Positions 28,351 to 38,373 are shown, counted from the first letter of the stretch. The stretch is DNA of 51,182 nt from Campylobacter sp. (GCA_017469645.1 JAFUFY010000070.1:1-51182), one strand, 5' to 3'. The notes: generated by a model from the sequence alone, not told the origin. Translations and numbers: made by a program.

Positions 28351-28510
28351 GGATTCTTCGCTACGCCTTGCTTCGCTCAGAATGACAACAATTTCGTCAT
28401 TCTGAGCTTTCGTAAGAAAGCGAAGAATCTCTTTATAAAATTTCTAAAATTTACAAATTTGCAAATTTCTTTTTAGATTCTTCGCTTCGCCTTGCTTCGC
28501 TCAGAATGAC
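28351..28510. repeat. cluster of GTCATTCTGAGC-type repeats
   Basis: An inverted pair at 28351-28432 and a further half copy at 28475-28510, all of the GATTCTTCGC...TCAGAATGAC type. They lie between the pseudopilin gene and the GIY-YIG gene. Confidence 0.72.
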
Positions 28511-28529
28511 GGAGAAACGACAAAAAAAA

Positions 28530-28823
28530 TCAAAAACAAATTTCATCATACAAATCTCGCCAAGAATTATTAAATTCATCAATTAAAGCGATTTTAAATT
28601 CTCGTTTTTTACCTTTTAGATATTTTTCTCTAAGAATGGCGTTTTCGATGCTATCAAAAATTTCATAATAAACTAAATTTGTAAGATTATATTTTTTGGA
28701 AAAGCCGTCTATGAGTTTGTTTTTATGCTCGTAAATTCGGCGTTTTAAGTTGTTTGTAACGCCTATGTAGCAAACGCCATATTTTTTGTTTGTGATGATA
28801 TATATGAAATACTGTTTATCCAT
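28530..28823 (-). CDS. small GIY-YIG domain protein
   Basis: A 97-residue protein consisting only of a GIY-YIG nuclease fold: YIYIITNKK, then CYIGVTNNLKRRIYEHKN, with Tyr, Arg and a later Glu in the expected places. Such small stand-alone proteins are common in bacteria; some act on DNA structures, most are uncharacterised. It sits among interspersed repeats, which may be coincidence. Confidence 0.85.
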   Translation of the reverse strand: MDKQYFIYIITNKKYGVCYIGVTNNLKRRIYEHKNKLIDGFSKKYNLTNLVYYEIFDSIENAILREKYLKGKKREFKIALIDEFNNSWRDLYDEICF

Positions 28824-29127
28824 AAAACAGATTATAGCTTAAAATTTTAGAATTTATAGTTAATATTTTTAATCATAAAAGGTTTTTAAGGCTTTCTTTT
28901 GGTTCGGAATAATAATAATTTCTCATCTCTTCGCTTTCGTAAAAATCATAGACCCATGCAAAAGTTACAAAAAAATAATAAAACACAAAATCGCCTAATT
29001 TCGGTAAATTTTGGTAAATGTTTGGTAACTTTTTGGCAATGTTTCGGTAAATTTAAGATTAAATTAAGTAAAAATATAGACCTTTTATGGTATTATTCTA
29101 GCGTAAAACTTTTTTAAAGGAGTTCTA
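28824..29127 (+). promoter_or_regulatory. MOMP upstream region with helically phased repeats and promoter
   Basis: No gene is credible here. Five copies of TNGGTAA (or TTGGCAA) begin at 29001, 29011, 29022, 29033 and 29044, that is every 10-11 bases, one DNA turn. A -10 box with extended TG (TGGTATTAT) is at 29088-29096, predicting a start near 29103, and AAAGGAG precedes the porin ATG. Confidence 0.6.
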
Positions 29128-30387
29128 ATGAAACTATTCAGACTAAGTTTAGTAGCAGCAGTAGCTGCAGGTGCTTTTTCAACAGCAAGTGCTGTTGCTT
29201 TGGAAGAAGCTATTAAAGATGTAGATGTAAGCGGATGGGCTTTCGTAAGATACCAAGCTTCAAATTACAAAAACAATGGCGATGGCGATTGGTGGAAATA
29301 TAAAGCAATCATAAATGCAAAAACAAAAATCGATGACAATTTCTTCTTCCTAGCAGGTATCAGATACGGTGCAGGCGCAGATAAAGATCTTTCTAGTGCA
29401 GGAAGTGGCGGTTCTACAAGCAACCCACAAGCAGCTGGTAGAAAATTTATGCTAAATCAAATTTTACTAGGTTATAACATCGGCGGCACTACTATTACAG
29501 CAGGTAGATATGTTTTAGGAACATTCTTCACAGCCGATATGTATGGCGACGGTATCAAAATCGTAAATACAGATATCCAAGGCTTAACTCTTGCAGCATT
29601 ATTTGCAGACGCTCTTGAACAAGACGGCGATGCATATTCAAGAAAACTAGGTGCAGTAAATGGTAAAACTACAACAGATCACAACCTATACGGCGTAGCT
29701 GCTATCGGTTCTTATGATCCTGTATCTTTCCAACTATGGTATGCTTACCTAGAAGATGTAACAAAACTATTTGCAGCTGAACTTGCATTTAACTTCAATG
29801 TAATGGATGATTTTGGTATTGGTCTTAAAGGTCAATACGGATTTTCTGATTTCGACGGCGAATTTAAAGATGCTACACTAGCAGCAGGCACTCCTGTAAC
29901 TGATAGCAAATTCGCAGCCGGTGAAGCTAGTATTAAACCTTTTGGTGCAGAACTAAGTGCTGGTTATGTATATTATAAAGCAAAAGATAACGGTATTAGT
30001 GTAAGCTCATTTGAAGATAATGGTGGCTTTATCTCAGCTGGTGAAGTTTTGGTTAGCCAACAAGAGCTAATGAGCTACTCAGGCTATATCGGCAAAAACG
30101 ACTACTGGTTCGTTAAAGCTGGATATAAAATCCCTGGCACAGGCTTAAAAATCAGTGCTGATTATGTAGATGGTAAATTTACAGGTATGAATGAAGGTAG
30201 AGTTAAAGCAAATGAATGGGTTGGAAGAATCAACTATGCTTATAATAAACACCTAGACTTTACGACTTACTACTCAGAAGTTAAATTTAAAGATGCAGCA
30301 ACTGTAATCACAGGAACAAATAACATAGCTACTATGACAAAAGACAAAGTTCAAACTGTAAGAGTAAATGCTAGATATAAATTCTAA
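29128..30387 (+). CDS. porA: major outer membrane porin (MOMP)
   Basis: A 419-residue outer membrane beta-barrel. A signal peptide ends at ASA, then the mature protein opens VALEEAIKDVDVSGWAFVRYQ and ends with an aromatic residue (NARYKF), both marks of the Campylobacter MOMP family. It is the main general porin and a surface antigen. Codon use is clean and optimised, typical of a highly expressed gene. A strong terminator follows and a phased repeat array precedes the promoter. Confidence 0.95.
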   Translation: MKLFRLSLVAAVAAGAFSTASAVALEEAIKDVDVSGWAFVRYQASNYKNNGDGDWWKYKAIINAKTKIDDNFFFLAGIRYGAGADKDLSSAGSGGSTSNPQAAGRKFMLNQILLGYNIGGTTITAGRYVLGTFFTADMYGDGIKIVNTDIQGLTLAALFADALEQDGDAYSRKLGAVNGKTTTDHNLYGVAAIGSYDPVSFQLWYAYLEDVTKLFAAELAFNFNVMDDFGIGLKGQYGFSDFDGEFKDATLAAGTPVTDSKFAAGEASIKPFGAELSAGYVYYKAKDNGISVSSFEDNGGFISAGEVLVSQQELMSYSGYIGKNDYWFVKAGYKIPGTGLKISADYVDGKFTGMNEGRVKANEWVGRINYAYNKHLDFTTYYSEVKFKDAATVITGTNNIATMTKDKVQTVRVNARYKF

Positions 30388-30414
30388 TCATTTACTAAGA
30401 TTAGATAAAATCTT

Positions 30415-30441
30415 GGGCGAAGTTTTTACTTCGCCCTTTTT
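30415..30441 (+). terminator. terminator after the porin gene
   Basis: GGGCGAAGT pairs with ACTTCGCCC over a 4-base loop and is followed by six T residues. Confidence 0.92.
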
Positions 30442-30464
30442 AAATTCTAAACAAAGGTTGATAG

Positions 30465-31037
30465 ATGAAGTTTTTTAAAGTTTCTTTTTTGGTATGTTTT
30501 TTACTTGGAGTTTTATTTGCAAATGATGATACTTATGTCTTTGAAGCAAAAGGCGAATTTGCAAGAGAGCTAAAAGAGCTAGTTCAAAAGCATTCCAAAG
30601 ACGGAAATGTGTCTGTTAATGTTTATCAAAAAGCTCCCGTTACAGATGGTGCAGTTGTGAGTGGATATCGTCAAGTAGGAGCTATGAGTAATGCAGGTAG
30701 AGAAATTTTTGTGCAAAAATGTGCAAAATGTCACGGCGAAAATGGAGAGAAAAAAGCTTACGGAACTTCACAAAGATTAAAAGATATGAGTGGTGAAGAA
30801 ATGGTTGTTAATTTAAGGGCTTATACAAATGATGGCGAACATGGCGGACGGTTTAAGATGATAATGCAAGCAGAAGCACTAAAAGTAACTGATAAAGAAA
30901 TGATGGCTATTATTGCTTATATTAAAGGAGAAGATGATCCTTATCTTAATAAAAGCTTTGGTGGTGGTGTATATTGGGATAGACAAAATAAACCTATACA
31001 AACAACTCCTACTGAGCAAGGTTCGTATCTGAAATAA
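30465..31037 (+). CDS. periplasmic c-type cytochrome
   Basis: A 190-residue protein with a signal peptide (to FAN) and a single haem-binding CAKCH at residues 86-90. Met residues in MIMQAEALKVTDKEMMAIIAYIKG provide candidate axial ligands. It resembles class I monohaem cytochromes of Campylobacter. It is monocistronic, between porA and dnaX. The electron partner cannot be named. Confidence 0.88.
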   Translation: MKFFKVSFLVCFLLGVLFANDDTYVFEAKGEFARELKELVQKHSKDGNVSVNVYQKAPVTDGAVVSGYRQVGAMSNAGREIFVQKCAKCHGENGEKKAYGTSQRLKDMSGEEMVVNLRAYTNDGEHGGRFKMIMQAEALKVTDKEMMAIIAYIKGEDDPYLNKSFGGGVYWDRQNKPIQTTPTEQGSYLK

Positions 31038-31051
31038 ATTTATTTTCAAAA

Positions 31052-31135
31052 CAAACAAAGAATTTAAATTTACAAATTTTCTAGTTTGGAAATTTGTAAA
31101 TTTAGATAATGAAATTCTTTGTTTGACTTAAAAAC
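31052..31135. repeat. 84-base inverted repeat
   Basis: CAAACAAAGAATTT pairs with AAATTCTTTGTTTG, and inside it TTTACAAATTT pairs with AAATTTGTAAA. It lies 14 bases behind the cytochrome gene and may serve as a 3'-end structure. It lacks the H-family end motifs. Confidence 0.7.
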
Positions 31136-31245
31136 TAATAAAAATTTTTCAATTTCTTTATCTGGCAATTAAAATCAAATTTTCTTGAAAAATTATTAGA
31201 AATTTATCAAATTTTTTGTAATATTACATTTTTCAAGGAGAAATT

Positions 31246-33036
31246 TTGCAAGCATTAGCACTCAAATATAGACCAAAAAATTATAACGAACTTATCGGAC
31301 AAGATACTATCGCCAAAAGCCTTACTCATGCGTTAAATTCGGGGCGTTTAAGTCATGCTTATCTTTTTAGCGGACTTCGCGGTAGCGGTAAGACTTCAAG
31401 TGCTAGAATTTTTGCAAAAGCCCTTTTGTGCGAAAAGGGACCTACGGGAAATCCTTGTGAAGAGTGTGCAAGTTGCATTATGGCAAATGAAGGTCGCCAT
31501 ATCGACATTATCGAAATGGACGCCGCTAGTCATCGTAAAATCGACGATATTCGTGAGCTTATCGAGCAGACGAAGTATTCTCCTGCGAGTGCGAGATTTA
31601 AAATTTTCATCATCGATGAAGTTCATATGCTTACAAAAGAGGCTTCAAATGCCCTTTTAAAGACACTTGAAGAGCCGCCTAGCTATGTCAAATTTATCTT
31701 AGCTACGACTGACCCTTTAAAGCTTCCTGTTACCGTGCTATCTCGCACACAGCATTTTCGCTTTAAGCCGATTCCAAAAAACGCCGTTGTAGCGCATTTG
31801 GAGCGAATTTTAAATAACGAAAATATAAAATATCAAAAAGAAGCGCTTGAAATTTTGGCTCGTTCAGGTAGCGGTTCGTTAAGAGATACGCTTACTTTGC
31901 TAGATCAGGCTATCATTTATAGCGGCGAGAGCGTAAGTGCAAGTGCTGTTGCCGATATGTTAGGGCTTTTAGACCCCGATAAAATCGATGAAATTTTAAA
32001 AGTTGTTTTAGAGCAGGATCGAACTAAGGCGATTAAGATTGTTAAAGAGATTGAAAATTATAGTGCCGAGACCATAATTGACGAGATTATCGCAAATTTA
32101 AAAGATGAATTTTTCCCAAGCGAGAGCGATGAGAATAGAGAAAAAAGGGTAAAAAATAATTTTAATACTTTAATGTATGAGCGATTTTTTAGAATTTTAA
32201 GCGAAGCAAAGGGAATGCTAAGCGTTAGCGCAGATAACGGATTTACGCTATCTATGATGATTTTTATGATGATGGAAGCAGTAAATTTACGCAGTATAGA
32301 TGAGCTAATCGAAGTTTCTAAAACGATAAATTCGCCATCAAAACCGTCGGTGGCTGACGGAAATTTGAGTAAAAATTTAACTTCTGTGTCAAGTCTAAAT
32401 TCGCAAAATCAAGCAAAAAATTTATCTAATTCTAGTGCAAATTTGCAAAATTCGGCTTTAAATTCGCAAGGCAATCAAACTCCAAGTTATGAGCTATTTT
32501 TGGAAAAAATTTATGATAGAGATTATGATTTGGGTGAGAGATTTAAAAAATGCGTTGAATTTATCAAATTTGAAGATGATACTTTGCATTTGCTTTCAAA
32601 TGCCAAAGATAACGATAAAATCGCACTTCGCAATGCTTCAAAAGCTATAATGGCAGTTGTGCGAAAGGTTTTTGGAAATGCCGCAACAATCAAAATGCAA
32701 AGTGGCGATGATATAAAAAAAAATGATGAAAATTTAGAAAATTCGGCAAATTCGAATTTGCAAAATTCAGTAAATCCGACAAATTCGATAAATTCGGCAA
32801 ATTTGAATTCGTCAAATCCGACGAATTCGCAAAATTCTCAAAATAGCGTTAGTAATGAAAGCAATAAATTTTTAAATTATGTCAAAAATGATAACAAAGA
32901 AGAGCAAATAAGCAAAACTCTTAGAGCCGTAAAAGCCCTTGAAAACACCATATCTAACGGCACTTCAAATACAAATGATAGTTTGGTTAGGGAGCTTGAT
33001 AGGCTTTTTGGAGCGCACAAAAAAATAAGCGAATAA
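31246..33036 (+). CDS. dnaX: DNA polymerase III tau/gamma subunit
   Basis: A 596-residue clamp-loader subunit. Walker A GLRGSGKTS is at residues 43-51, the zinc module has Cys62, Cys71, Cys74 and Cys77, and the DEVH box is at 124-127. Translation starts with TTG, with AAGGAG five bases upstream. The C-terminal third has two Asn/Ser-rich linkers built from repeated AAATTCG-type words. A run of nine A residues at 32715-32723 followed at once by TGA in the -1 frame could yield a shorter gamma-like product. Confidence 0.95.
   Translation: MQALALKYRPKNYNELIGQDTIAKSLTHALNSGRLSHAYLFSGLRGSGKTSSARIFAKALLCEKGPTGNPCEECASCIMANEGRHIDIIEMDAASHRKIDDIRELIEQTKYSPASARFKIFIIDEVHMLTKEASNALLKTLEEPPSYVKFILATTDPLKLPVTVLSRTQHFRFKPIPKNAVVAHLERILNNENIKYQKEALEILARSGSGSLRDTLTLLDQAIIYSGESVSASAVADMLGLLDPDKIDEILKVVLEQDRTKAIKIVKEIENYSAETIIDEIIANLKDEFFPSESDENREKRVKNNFNTLMYERFFRILSEAKGMLSVSADNGFTLSMMIFMMMEAVNLRSIDELIEVSKTINSPSKPSVADGNLSKNLTSVSSLNSQNQAKNLSNSSANLQNSALNSQGNQTPSYELFLEKIYDRDYDLGERFKKCVEFIKFEDDTLHLLSNAKDNDKIALRNASKAIMAVVRKVFGNAATIKMQSGDDIKKNDENLENSANSNLQNSVNPTNSINSANLNSSNPTNSQNSQNSVSNESNKFLNYVKNDNKEEQISKTLRAVKALENTISNGTSNTNDSLVRELDRLFGAHKKISE
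32713..32730 (+). promoter_or_regulatory. candidate slippery site in dnaX
   Basis: The reading frame is ATA AAA AAA AAT GAT. Slipping back one base on A-AAA-AAA gives AAA TGA, a stop after one codon, so the product would end near residue 493 of 596. The same outcome follows from transcriptional insertion of one A. Confidence 0.4.
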
Positions 33037-33102
33037 TTAACAAATTTAAAAGCAAGTTTTATGTAAAATTTGACGAAAATTTTATTTAAAAAAAGGTAAA
33101 AA

Positions 33103-34038
33103 ATGCGAGGTTATAAAATCTTTTCCGGCACTGCAAATCCTGAATTTGCAAAGAAAATTTCAAAATATTTGTCGCTTCCTTTATCGGAGTGTGCGATTAA
33201 AACTTTTAGCGACGGCGAAATCAGCGTCCAAGTAGGCGAAAGCGTTAGGGGCAAAGATGTTTTTATTATCCAACCGACCTGTGCTCCTGCAAATTCGAAT
33301 TTAATGGAACTTTTGATTTTAAGTGACGCTCTAAAACGAAGTTCGGCTAGTAGTATAACGGCGATAATTCCGTATTTTGGCTATGCTAGACAAGATCGCA
33401 AGGCTGCTCCAAGAGTGCCGATAACTGCAAAGCTTGTAGCAAATATGATCCAAGCAGCAGGCATTGACCGCGTTGTTACTATGGATTTACACGCAGGGCA
33501 AATTCAAGGATTTTTCGATATTCCTGTGGATAACCTTTACGGCTCTATCGTGTTTCCTGAGTATTTAAAAACTAAAAATCTTAAAAATCCTATCATCGCA
33601 AGTCCTGATGTAGGCGGTGTGGCACGAGCTAGAAGTTTTGCTAAAAAGCTTGGTCTTGATATGGTAATAGTCGATAAACGCCGCGAAGAAGCCAATAAAA
33701 GCGAAGTTATGAATATCATCGGCGATGTAAATGGCAAAGATGTCGTTTTAATCGACGATATGATTGACACTGCTGGAACCATCGTAAAAGCTGCCGAAGC
33801 GTTTAAAAACAACGGCGCAAACAGCGTTATGGCGTATTGCACGCATGCTGTGCTTAGTGGTCCAGCGTATGAACGCATAGCAACAGGCGCGATCGATGAG
33901 CTAGTCGTAACAGATACTATCCCGCTAAAAGAAGAAAACGAGCATATTAAGGTCATTAGCGTGGCACCGCTTTTTGGGGAAGTTATACGCAGAGTTTATC
34001 ACGATGAGAGTGTAAATAGCTTGTTTGATATAAAATAG
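33103..34038 (+). CDS. prs: ribose-phosphate pyrophosphokinase
   Basis: A 311-residue PRPP synthetase. The catalytic and binding motifs are intact: FSDGEISVQV, RQDRK, DLHAGQIQGFFDIPVDNL, and the PRPP loop VVLIDDMIDTAGTI. It supplies PRPP for nucleotide, His and Trp synthesis. Hairpin element H4 starts 41 bases behind its stop. Confidence 0.96.
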   Translation: MRGYKIFSGTANPEFAKKISKYLSLPLSECAIKTFSDGEISVQVGESVRGKDVFIIQPTCAPANSNLMELLILSDALKRSSASSITAIIPYFGYARQDRKAAPRVPITAKLVANMIQAAGIDRVVTMDLHAGQIQGFFDIPVDNLYGSIVFPEYLKTKNLKNPIIASPDVGGVARARSFAKKLGLDMVIVDKRREEANKSEVMNIIGDVNGKDVVLIDDMIDTAGTIVKAAEAFKNNGANSVMAYCTHAVLSGPAYERIATGAIDELVVTDTIPLKEENEHIKVISVAPLFGEVIRRVYHDESVNSLFDIK

Positions 34039-34078
34039 CTTTTTTGTAAGTTGAATTTTATTTTTTGAAATTGAATTC

Positions 34079-34158
34079 AGCCTAGCTTTTTCGTCATACG
34101 AACTCAGACAGATAAATTTGGTCTAGTCTTTCGTTCGTATGACGAAAAATCGTCGGCA
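34079..34158 (+). repeat. hairpin element H4
   Basis: An 80-base copy whose arms TTTTTCGTCATACGAAC and the complement pair perfectly over 17 bp. The terminal motifs AGCCTAGC and TCGTCGGCA are intact; the apical stem is shifted (AGAC with GTCT). The sense strand is plus, the same as the preceding prs gene. Confidence 0.85.
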
Positions 34159-34210
34159 TTTGATTACCAAATTTAAATTGAATTGTTTTTGAAATTCTAA
34201 ATTTCTCTCC

Positions 34211-34393
34211 ATTGTCATTGCGAGTTTTTTCGCAGAAAAAACGAAGCAATCGCCAATGATTAAATTTACTATTTGGTTTTTAGCAAAAATTTATAAAATT
34301 TGATTGTTTTGAATTTTTTATTCTGCAAATTTACATTCTGATTATTTCAACTCTGGCGATTGCTTCGTTCGTTTCACTCACTCGCAATGACAA
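34211..34393. repeat. TTGTCATTGCGAG-type MITE-like element
   Basis: Bounded by CCATTGTCATTGCGAG and CTCGCAATGACAA, with internal GCAATCGCC and GGCGATTGC, 183 bp. It has no gene. Confidence 0.75.
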
Positions 34394-34410
34394 ATTAAAC
34401 AAATTCTCTC

Positions 34411-34510
34411 CACTGTCATTCTGAGCGAAGCGAAGAATCTCCGTTTAAATTTATTGATTAGTTATTTTGAAAATTTTAGATTCTTCGCCTATCGGCTCAG
34501 AATGACAACA
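34411..34510. repeat. GTCATTCTGAGC-type inverted pair
   Basis: GTCATTCTGAGCGAAGCGAA...AATCTCC at one end and GATTCTTCGCC...CTCAGAATGAC at the other, about 100 bp overall. Confidence 0.72.
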
Positions 34511-34678
34511 AAGTGGTATCATCATAAGTTTTTGTAAATTTTTAACTTTTTTAAATTCTTCGCTAACGCTTGGTATGACGAAGTAAAAAGAAAATTTGCT
34601 TCAAAATTTGCTCTCGTTTATCTTTTGTTATTCCTAATTTATTACAATTTTGAAACTCTAATTTGTAAAGGATATTAA

Positions 34679-35224
34679 ATGAGAAAAATTATTTACTCAG
34701 TTGCAACTCTTGCTTTTTTGTGCGGTAGCGTAAATGCAGCCGAATACGCGCTTGATAAAGCTCACTCAAATGTCGGCTTTAAAATCAAACACATGGGCGT
34801 TAGCACGACTAACGGCAAATTCAAAGAATTTGATGGCGTTATCGATTTTGAAGGCGAAAAACTAAACAAACTAAGCGGTGTTATAAAAACTGCTTCTGTC
34901 GATACAGCCAACGAAATGCGCGACAAACACCTAAGTGCGCCTGATTTTTTTGATAGCGATAAATTTCCTGAGATGAAATTTGAGATGAGCGAATTTAAAG
35001 GTGATAAAGTCATCGGAAATTTGACTATAAAAGATGTTACAAAAGCGGTTGAATTTGATTATGATTTTGGCGGAAGCACAACAGATCAAAAAGGCAAAGA
35101 ACATATCGGATTTAGCCTAGAAGGCAAAATCAAAAGAAGCGACTTTAACTTTGCTCCAAATAGCTCTACTGCAATGCTTGGCGATGATATAAAAATTTCA
35201 ATCGACATCGAAGCTATAAAATAA
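34679..35224 (+). CDS. YceI-family periplasmic protein
   Basis: A 181-residue secreted protein: signal peptide to VNA, then EYALDKAHSNVGFKIKHMGVS, the usual opening of the YceI lipid-binding lipocalin-like fold, with the expected late LEGKIKRSDFNF. The family binds polyprenoid lipids. The corresponding C. jejuni gene is Cj0420. The gene is transcribed alone. Confidence 0.92.
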   Translation: MRKIIYSVATLAFLCGSVNAAEYALDKAHSNVGFKIKHMGVSTTNGKFKEFDGVIDFEGEKLNKLSGVIKTASVDTANEMRDKHLSAPDFFDSDKFPEMKFEMSEFKGDKVIGNLTIKDVTKAVEFDYDFGGSTTDQKGKEHIGFSLEGKIKRSDFNFAPNSSTAMLGDDIKISIDIEAIK

Positions 35225-35498
35225 ATTTAAAATTTATGATGAAAAATTTGCATGAATTTTTAAAAATTCGTGCAAATTTATACTTTTTTTCTATTTTTTA
35301 TAAAAATTTGTCTAAATCTATATTATTTTTCTATACACAAATTTGCAAAAATTTTCTAAATTTTTTGGTTGAAGGATACAAAAAAAAAAAAACAAAAAAT
35401 AAAATTTTTTCAAAATTGTGTTACAAAAAAGTGACAAATTTTTAATTAAATAAAATTTATATTTAAAAATTTCATATAAAAAACGAAAAAATTTAGGC
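35225..35498. other. AT-rich intergenic stretch
   Basis: Very AT-rich sequence with an A-run of about 10 near 35381. I see no gene, repeat family or clear promoter beyond chance. Confidence 0.5.
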
Positions 35499-35534
35499 AT
35501 AAAAAAACCAACACTACCAAAGGCAATGTTGGTT
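35499..35534 (-). terminator. terminator after the solute-binding protein gene
   Basis: In the minus sense AACCAACA pairs with TGTTGGTT over 13 bases and is followed by seven T residues, 17 bases behind the stop codon. Confidence 0.92.
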
Positions 35535-35551
35535 AGAAATATGAAAGATTC

Positions 35552-36367
35552 CTATTGGAAAGCTTCGTAAATATCTTCTAGGATAAATAGTTTTTCATCA
35601 ACCATACCCTTATAAAATGGCTCGAAAGTTTTTGTATATTCGTCGTGGAAATAGCCTTTATCTGCCAATTCCAAAATCTTTTCATCTATGATATGAATCA
35701 AATCGTCATTTCCTTTTTGAGTAGCAACACAATCAAACAAAACTTGTCCTATTCTTGGAATACCTATTTCATAATCATCATGTAGCAATGGAATAGTCGC
35801 AACATTAACGATATTGTGCATATATGCATCGCCCTGACCTTCAAGCAAAGCATCCATGCACTCTCTGTTGCTGTGGCAATAAACAATTTGACCTAAATTT
35901 GGATTTTTCTTTGCCCATACATCAGAGTTACTATCAGGGATGATAAGTAGTTTTTTACCATTTAAATCACCGACTTTATGGATAGCTGCTGATTTTGGAG
36001 ATACTGTTGCTAGTGTAACTGAAAGATAAGGGATAGAAAAGTCCATTTCTTTGGCTCTGGCTGATGTTCTAGACCAGTTATTTATAAGCAAATCAACTCT
36101 ATTTTCAGTAACTGCTTTTGCGCGCTCTGCTGTCTTTATAGCGATAAATTCGACTCTGCCGCCGTCACCTAAAACAGCTCTTGCAAGTTCTTTTACTAAA
36201 TCAACTTCAAAGCCTTCGAATTCGCCGTCTCTATTGATTCTGCTAAATGGTGCAGAGTGGTCTGCAACGCCAATCCTTATGGTGTTTGCGCTTTTGATTT
36301 GATCTAGCGTATTTGCACATGAAAATGTCAAAGCTGCGCTCATCAATAAACCTAATGCTTTTTTCAT
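35552..36367 (-). CDS. family 3 solute-binding protein (amino-acid type)
   Basis: A 271-residue protein of the extracellular solute-binding family 3, as are PEB1 and CjaA in Campylobacter. A signal peptide with a possible lipobox (LTFSC, Cys17) leads into TIRIGVADHSAPFSRI and GFEVDLVKELARAV, typical of the ligand pocket. No permease or ATPase gene is adjacent, so it is an orphan here. Substrate cannot be stated; an amino acid is likely by family. Confidence 0.88.
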   Translation of the reverse strand: MKKALGLLMSAALTFSCANTLDQIKSANTIRIGVADHSAPFSRINRDGEFEGFEVDLVKELARAVLGDGGRVEFIAIKTAERAKAVTENRVDLLINNWSRTSARAKEMDFSIPYLSVTLATVSPKSAAIHKVGDLNGKKLLIIPDSNSDVWAKKNPNLGQIVYCHSNRECMDALLEGQGDAYMHNIVNVATIPLLHDDYEIGIPRIGQVLFDCVATQKGNDDLIHIIDEKILELADKGYFHDEYTKTFEPFYKGMVDEKLFILEDIYEAFQ

Positions 36368-36561
36368 CTTTAACTCCTTTAAAAATCAAAATATTTGGTA
36401 AAATGCTACTACTAAAAAATAAATAAAAATTAAATAATGTCTAGTTTTTTTAATATAATTTATTTAATTTATATATATTAAGTAAATTTCATATATTTAT
36501 GGCAATTTAATTGAATTTATGGCAATATTTTACGAATTTTATCAAAATTTAGGATTTTTAC

Positions 36562-38352
36562 TTGAATAATATTAGAAATTTTAGCATTATAGCCCACATA
36601 GATCATGGCAAAAGCACACTCGCAGATAGGCTTATTAGCGAGTGCAAGGCGATTGAAGATCGCCAAATGAGCTCACAAATCATGGACACAATGGATATAG
36701 AAAAAGAACGCGGAATCACCATAAAAGCACAATCCGTTCGCTTAGAGTATGAATTTAACGGGCAAAAATATATTTTAAATTTAATCGACACTCCCGGACA
36801 TGTGGATTTTAGCTACGAAGTTTCTCGCTCACTAGCTAGTTGCGAAGGCGCGATTCTCGTTGTAGATGCAAGTCAAGGCGTGCAGGCTCAAACCATCGCA
36901 AATGTCTATATCGCACTTGAAAACAATCTCGAAATAATCCCCGTGCTAAATAAAATCGACCTTCCGGCTGCTGATCCTAAGAGAGTAAAAGATGAAATCG
37001 AGCATATTATCGGGCTTGATTGTAGCGAAGCTATCGAAGTTAGTGCTAAAACCGGGCGAGGAATAAAAGAGCTAATCGAAACGATAATCCAAAAAATCCC
37101 GGCACCAAAAACGGATAACGAAAAACCGCTAAAAGCGTTGATTTATGATAGTTGGTTTGATAGTTACCTTGGGGCTCTCGCATTAGTGCGGATTTATGAC
37201 GGAAAAATTTGCAAAAATGACGAAGTTTTGGTAATGGGAACAGGTGGAAAGCACCAAGTGTTAGATTTAATGTATCCAAATCCATTAGCACCAATAAAAA
37301 CAAAGCAAATTTCAAGTGGAGAAGTCGGCATTGTCGTTTTGGGTTTAAAAACGCTTGGAGATGTCGCTGTCGGCGATACTATCACGCTTGTTAAAAATAA
37401 AGCTTCTCAGCCAATCGGCGGATTTGAAAAGGCAAAACCATTTGTTTTTGCCGGGATTTACCCTGTGGAGACCGATAAATTTGAAGAACTTCGCGACGCC
37501 CTTGATAAACTTCGCTTAAATGATAGCTCACTAAGCTACGAGCCTGAGACTTCACTCGCGCTTGGTTTTGGCTTTCGTGTGGGGTTTTTAGGGTTACTTC
37601 ACATGGAAGTGGTTAAAGAACGCTTAGAGCGAGAGTTTAATCTTGATTTAATCGCCACAGCTCCAACCGTAACCTATGAAGTCTATCAAACTGACGGAAA
37701 AATGGTGCAAATTCACAATCCTAGCGAACTTCCGCCTGTGCAGAAAATCGATTATATAAAAGAGCCGTATGTCAAAGCAACAATCATAAGCCCAAGCGAA
37801 TTTTTAGGAAATTTGATAAATTTGCTAAACAATCGCCGCGGAATCCAAACAAAAATGGATTATATCACGCCTGAGCGGGTTTTGCTCGAATACGACATAC
37901 CGACAAATGAAATCATAATGGACTTTTATGACAAACTAAAAAGCGGCACGAAAGGCTATGCGAGTTTTGATTATGAGCCAAGCGATTATCGAGTGGGCGA
38001 TTTGATTAAGCTTGATATTAAAGTCGCAGGCGAAACCGTCGATGCACTTTCTATCATCGTCCCGCAAGACAAAGCTCTTGCAAAGGGGCGGGACTTGGTA
38101 AAAGCGATGAAAGAGATTGTCCCTAGACAGCTTTTTGAAGTGGCAATACAAGCAAGTATCGGAAACAAAGTAATCGCAAGAGAAAATGTAAAAGCAATGG
38201 GTAAAAATGTAACCGCAAAATGCTACGGCGGGGACATCACAAGAAAGCGAAAACTACTTGAAAAGCAAAAAGAAGGTAAAAAACGCATGAAAGCAATCGG
38301 CAAAGTAAATTTGCCAAGCGAAGCGTTTTTAAGTGTGTTAAAGATTGATTAA
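36562..38352 (+). CDS. lepA: elongation factor 4 (LepA)
   Basis: A 596-residue translational GTPase. G1 is AHIDHGKST (residues 11-19), G3 DTPGHVDFS and G4 NKID; the C-terminal LepA domain ends [11 protein letters not shown]. It begins with TTG at 36562, with AGGA about 10 bases upstream. It starts divergently from the solute-binding protein gene and is followed by hemE after 21 bases. Confidence 0.96.
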   Translation: MNNIRNFSIIAHIDHGKSTLADRLISECKAIEDRQMSSQIMDTMDIEKERGITIKAQSVRLEYEFNGQKYILNLIDTPGHVDFSYEVSRSLASCEGAILVVDASQGVQAQTIANVYIALENNLEIIPVLNKIDLPAADPKRVKDEIEHIIGLDCSEAIEVSAKTGRGIKELIETIIQKIPAPKTDNEKPLKALIYDSWFDSYLGALALVRIYDGKICKNDEVLVMGTGGKHQVLDLMYPNPLAPIKTKQISSGEVGIVVLGLKTLGDVAVGDTITLVKNKASQPIGGFEKAKPFVFAGIYPVETDKFEELRDALDKLRLNDSSLSYEPETSLALGFGFRVGFLGLLHMEVVKERLEREFNLDLIATAPTVTYEVYQTDGKMVQIHNPSELPPVQKIDYIKEPYVKATIISPSEFLGNLINLLNNRRGIQTKMDYITPERVLLEYDIPTNEIIMDFYDKLKSGTKGYASFDYEPSDYRVGDLIKLDIKVAGETVDALSIIVPQDKALAKGRDLVKAMKEIVPRQLFEVAIQASIGNKVIARENVKAMGKNVTAKCYGGDITRKRKLLEKQKEGKKRMKAIGKVNLPSEAFLSVLKID

Positions 38353-38373
38353 ATTTGATAAAAAGGTTGCAAG

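Larger units (their letters stand above)
34039..34678. other. intergenic region between prs and yceI, repeats only
   Basis: It holds H4 (34079-34158), a TTGTCATTGCGAG-type element (34211-34393) and a GTCATTCTGAGC inverted pair (34411-34510). No credible gene is seen. Confidence 0.7.

Noticed and set aside
28899..29117. A 72-codon open frame upstream of porA
   Set aside because: It lacks a ribosome binding site and covers the phased repeat array and porA promoter; its composition is not protein-like.
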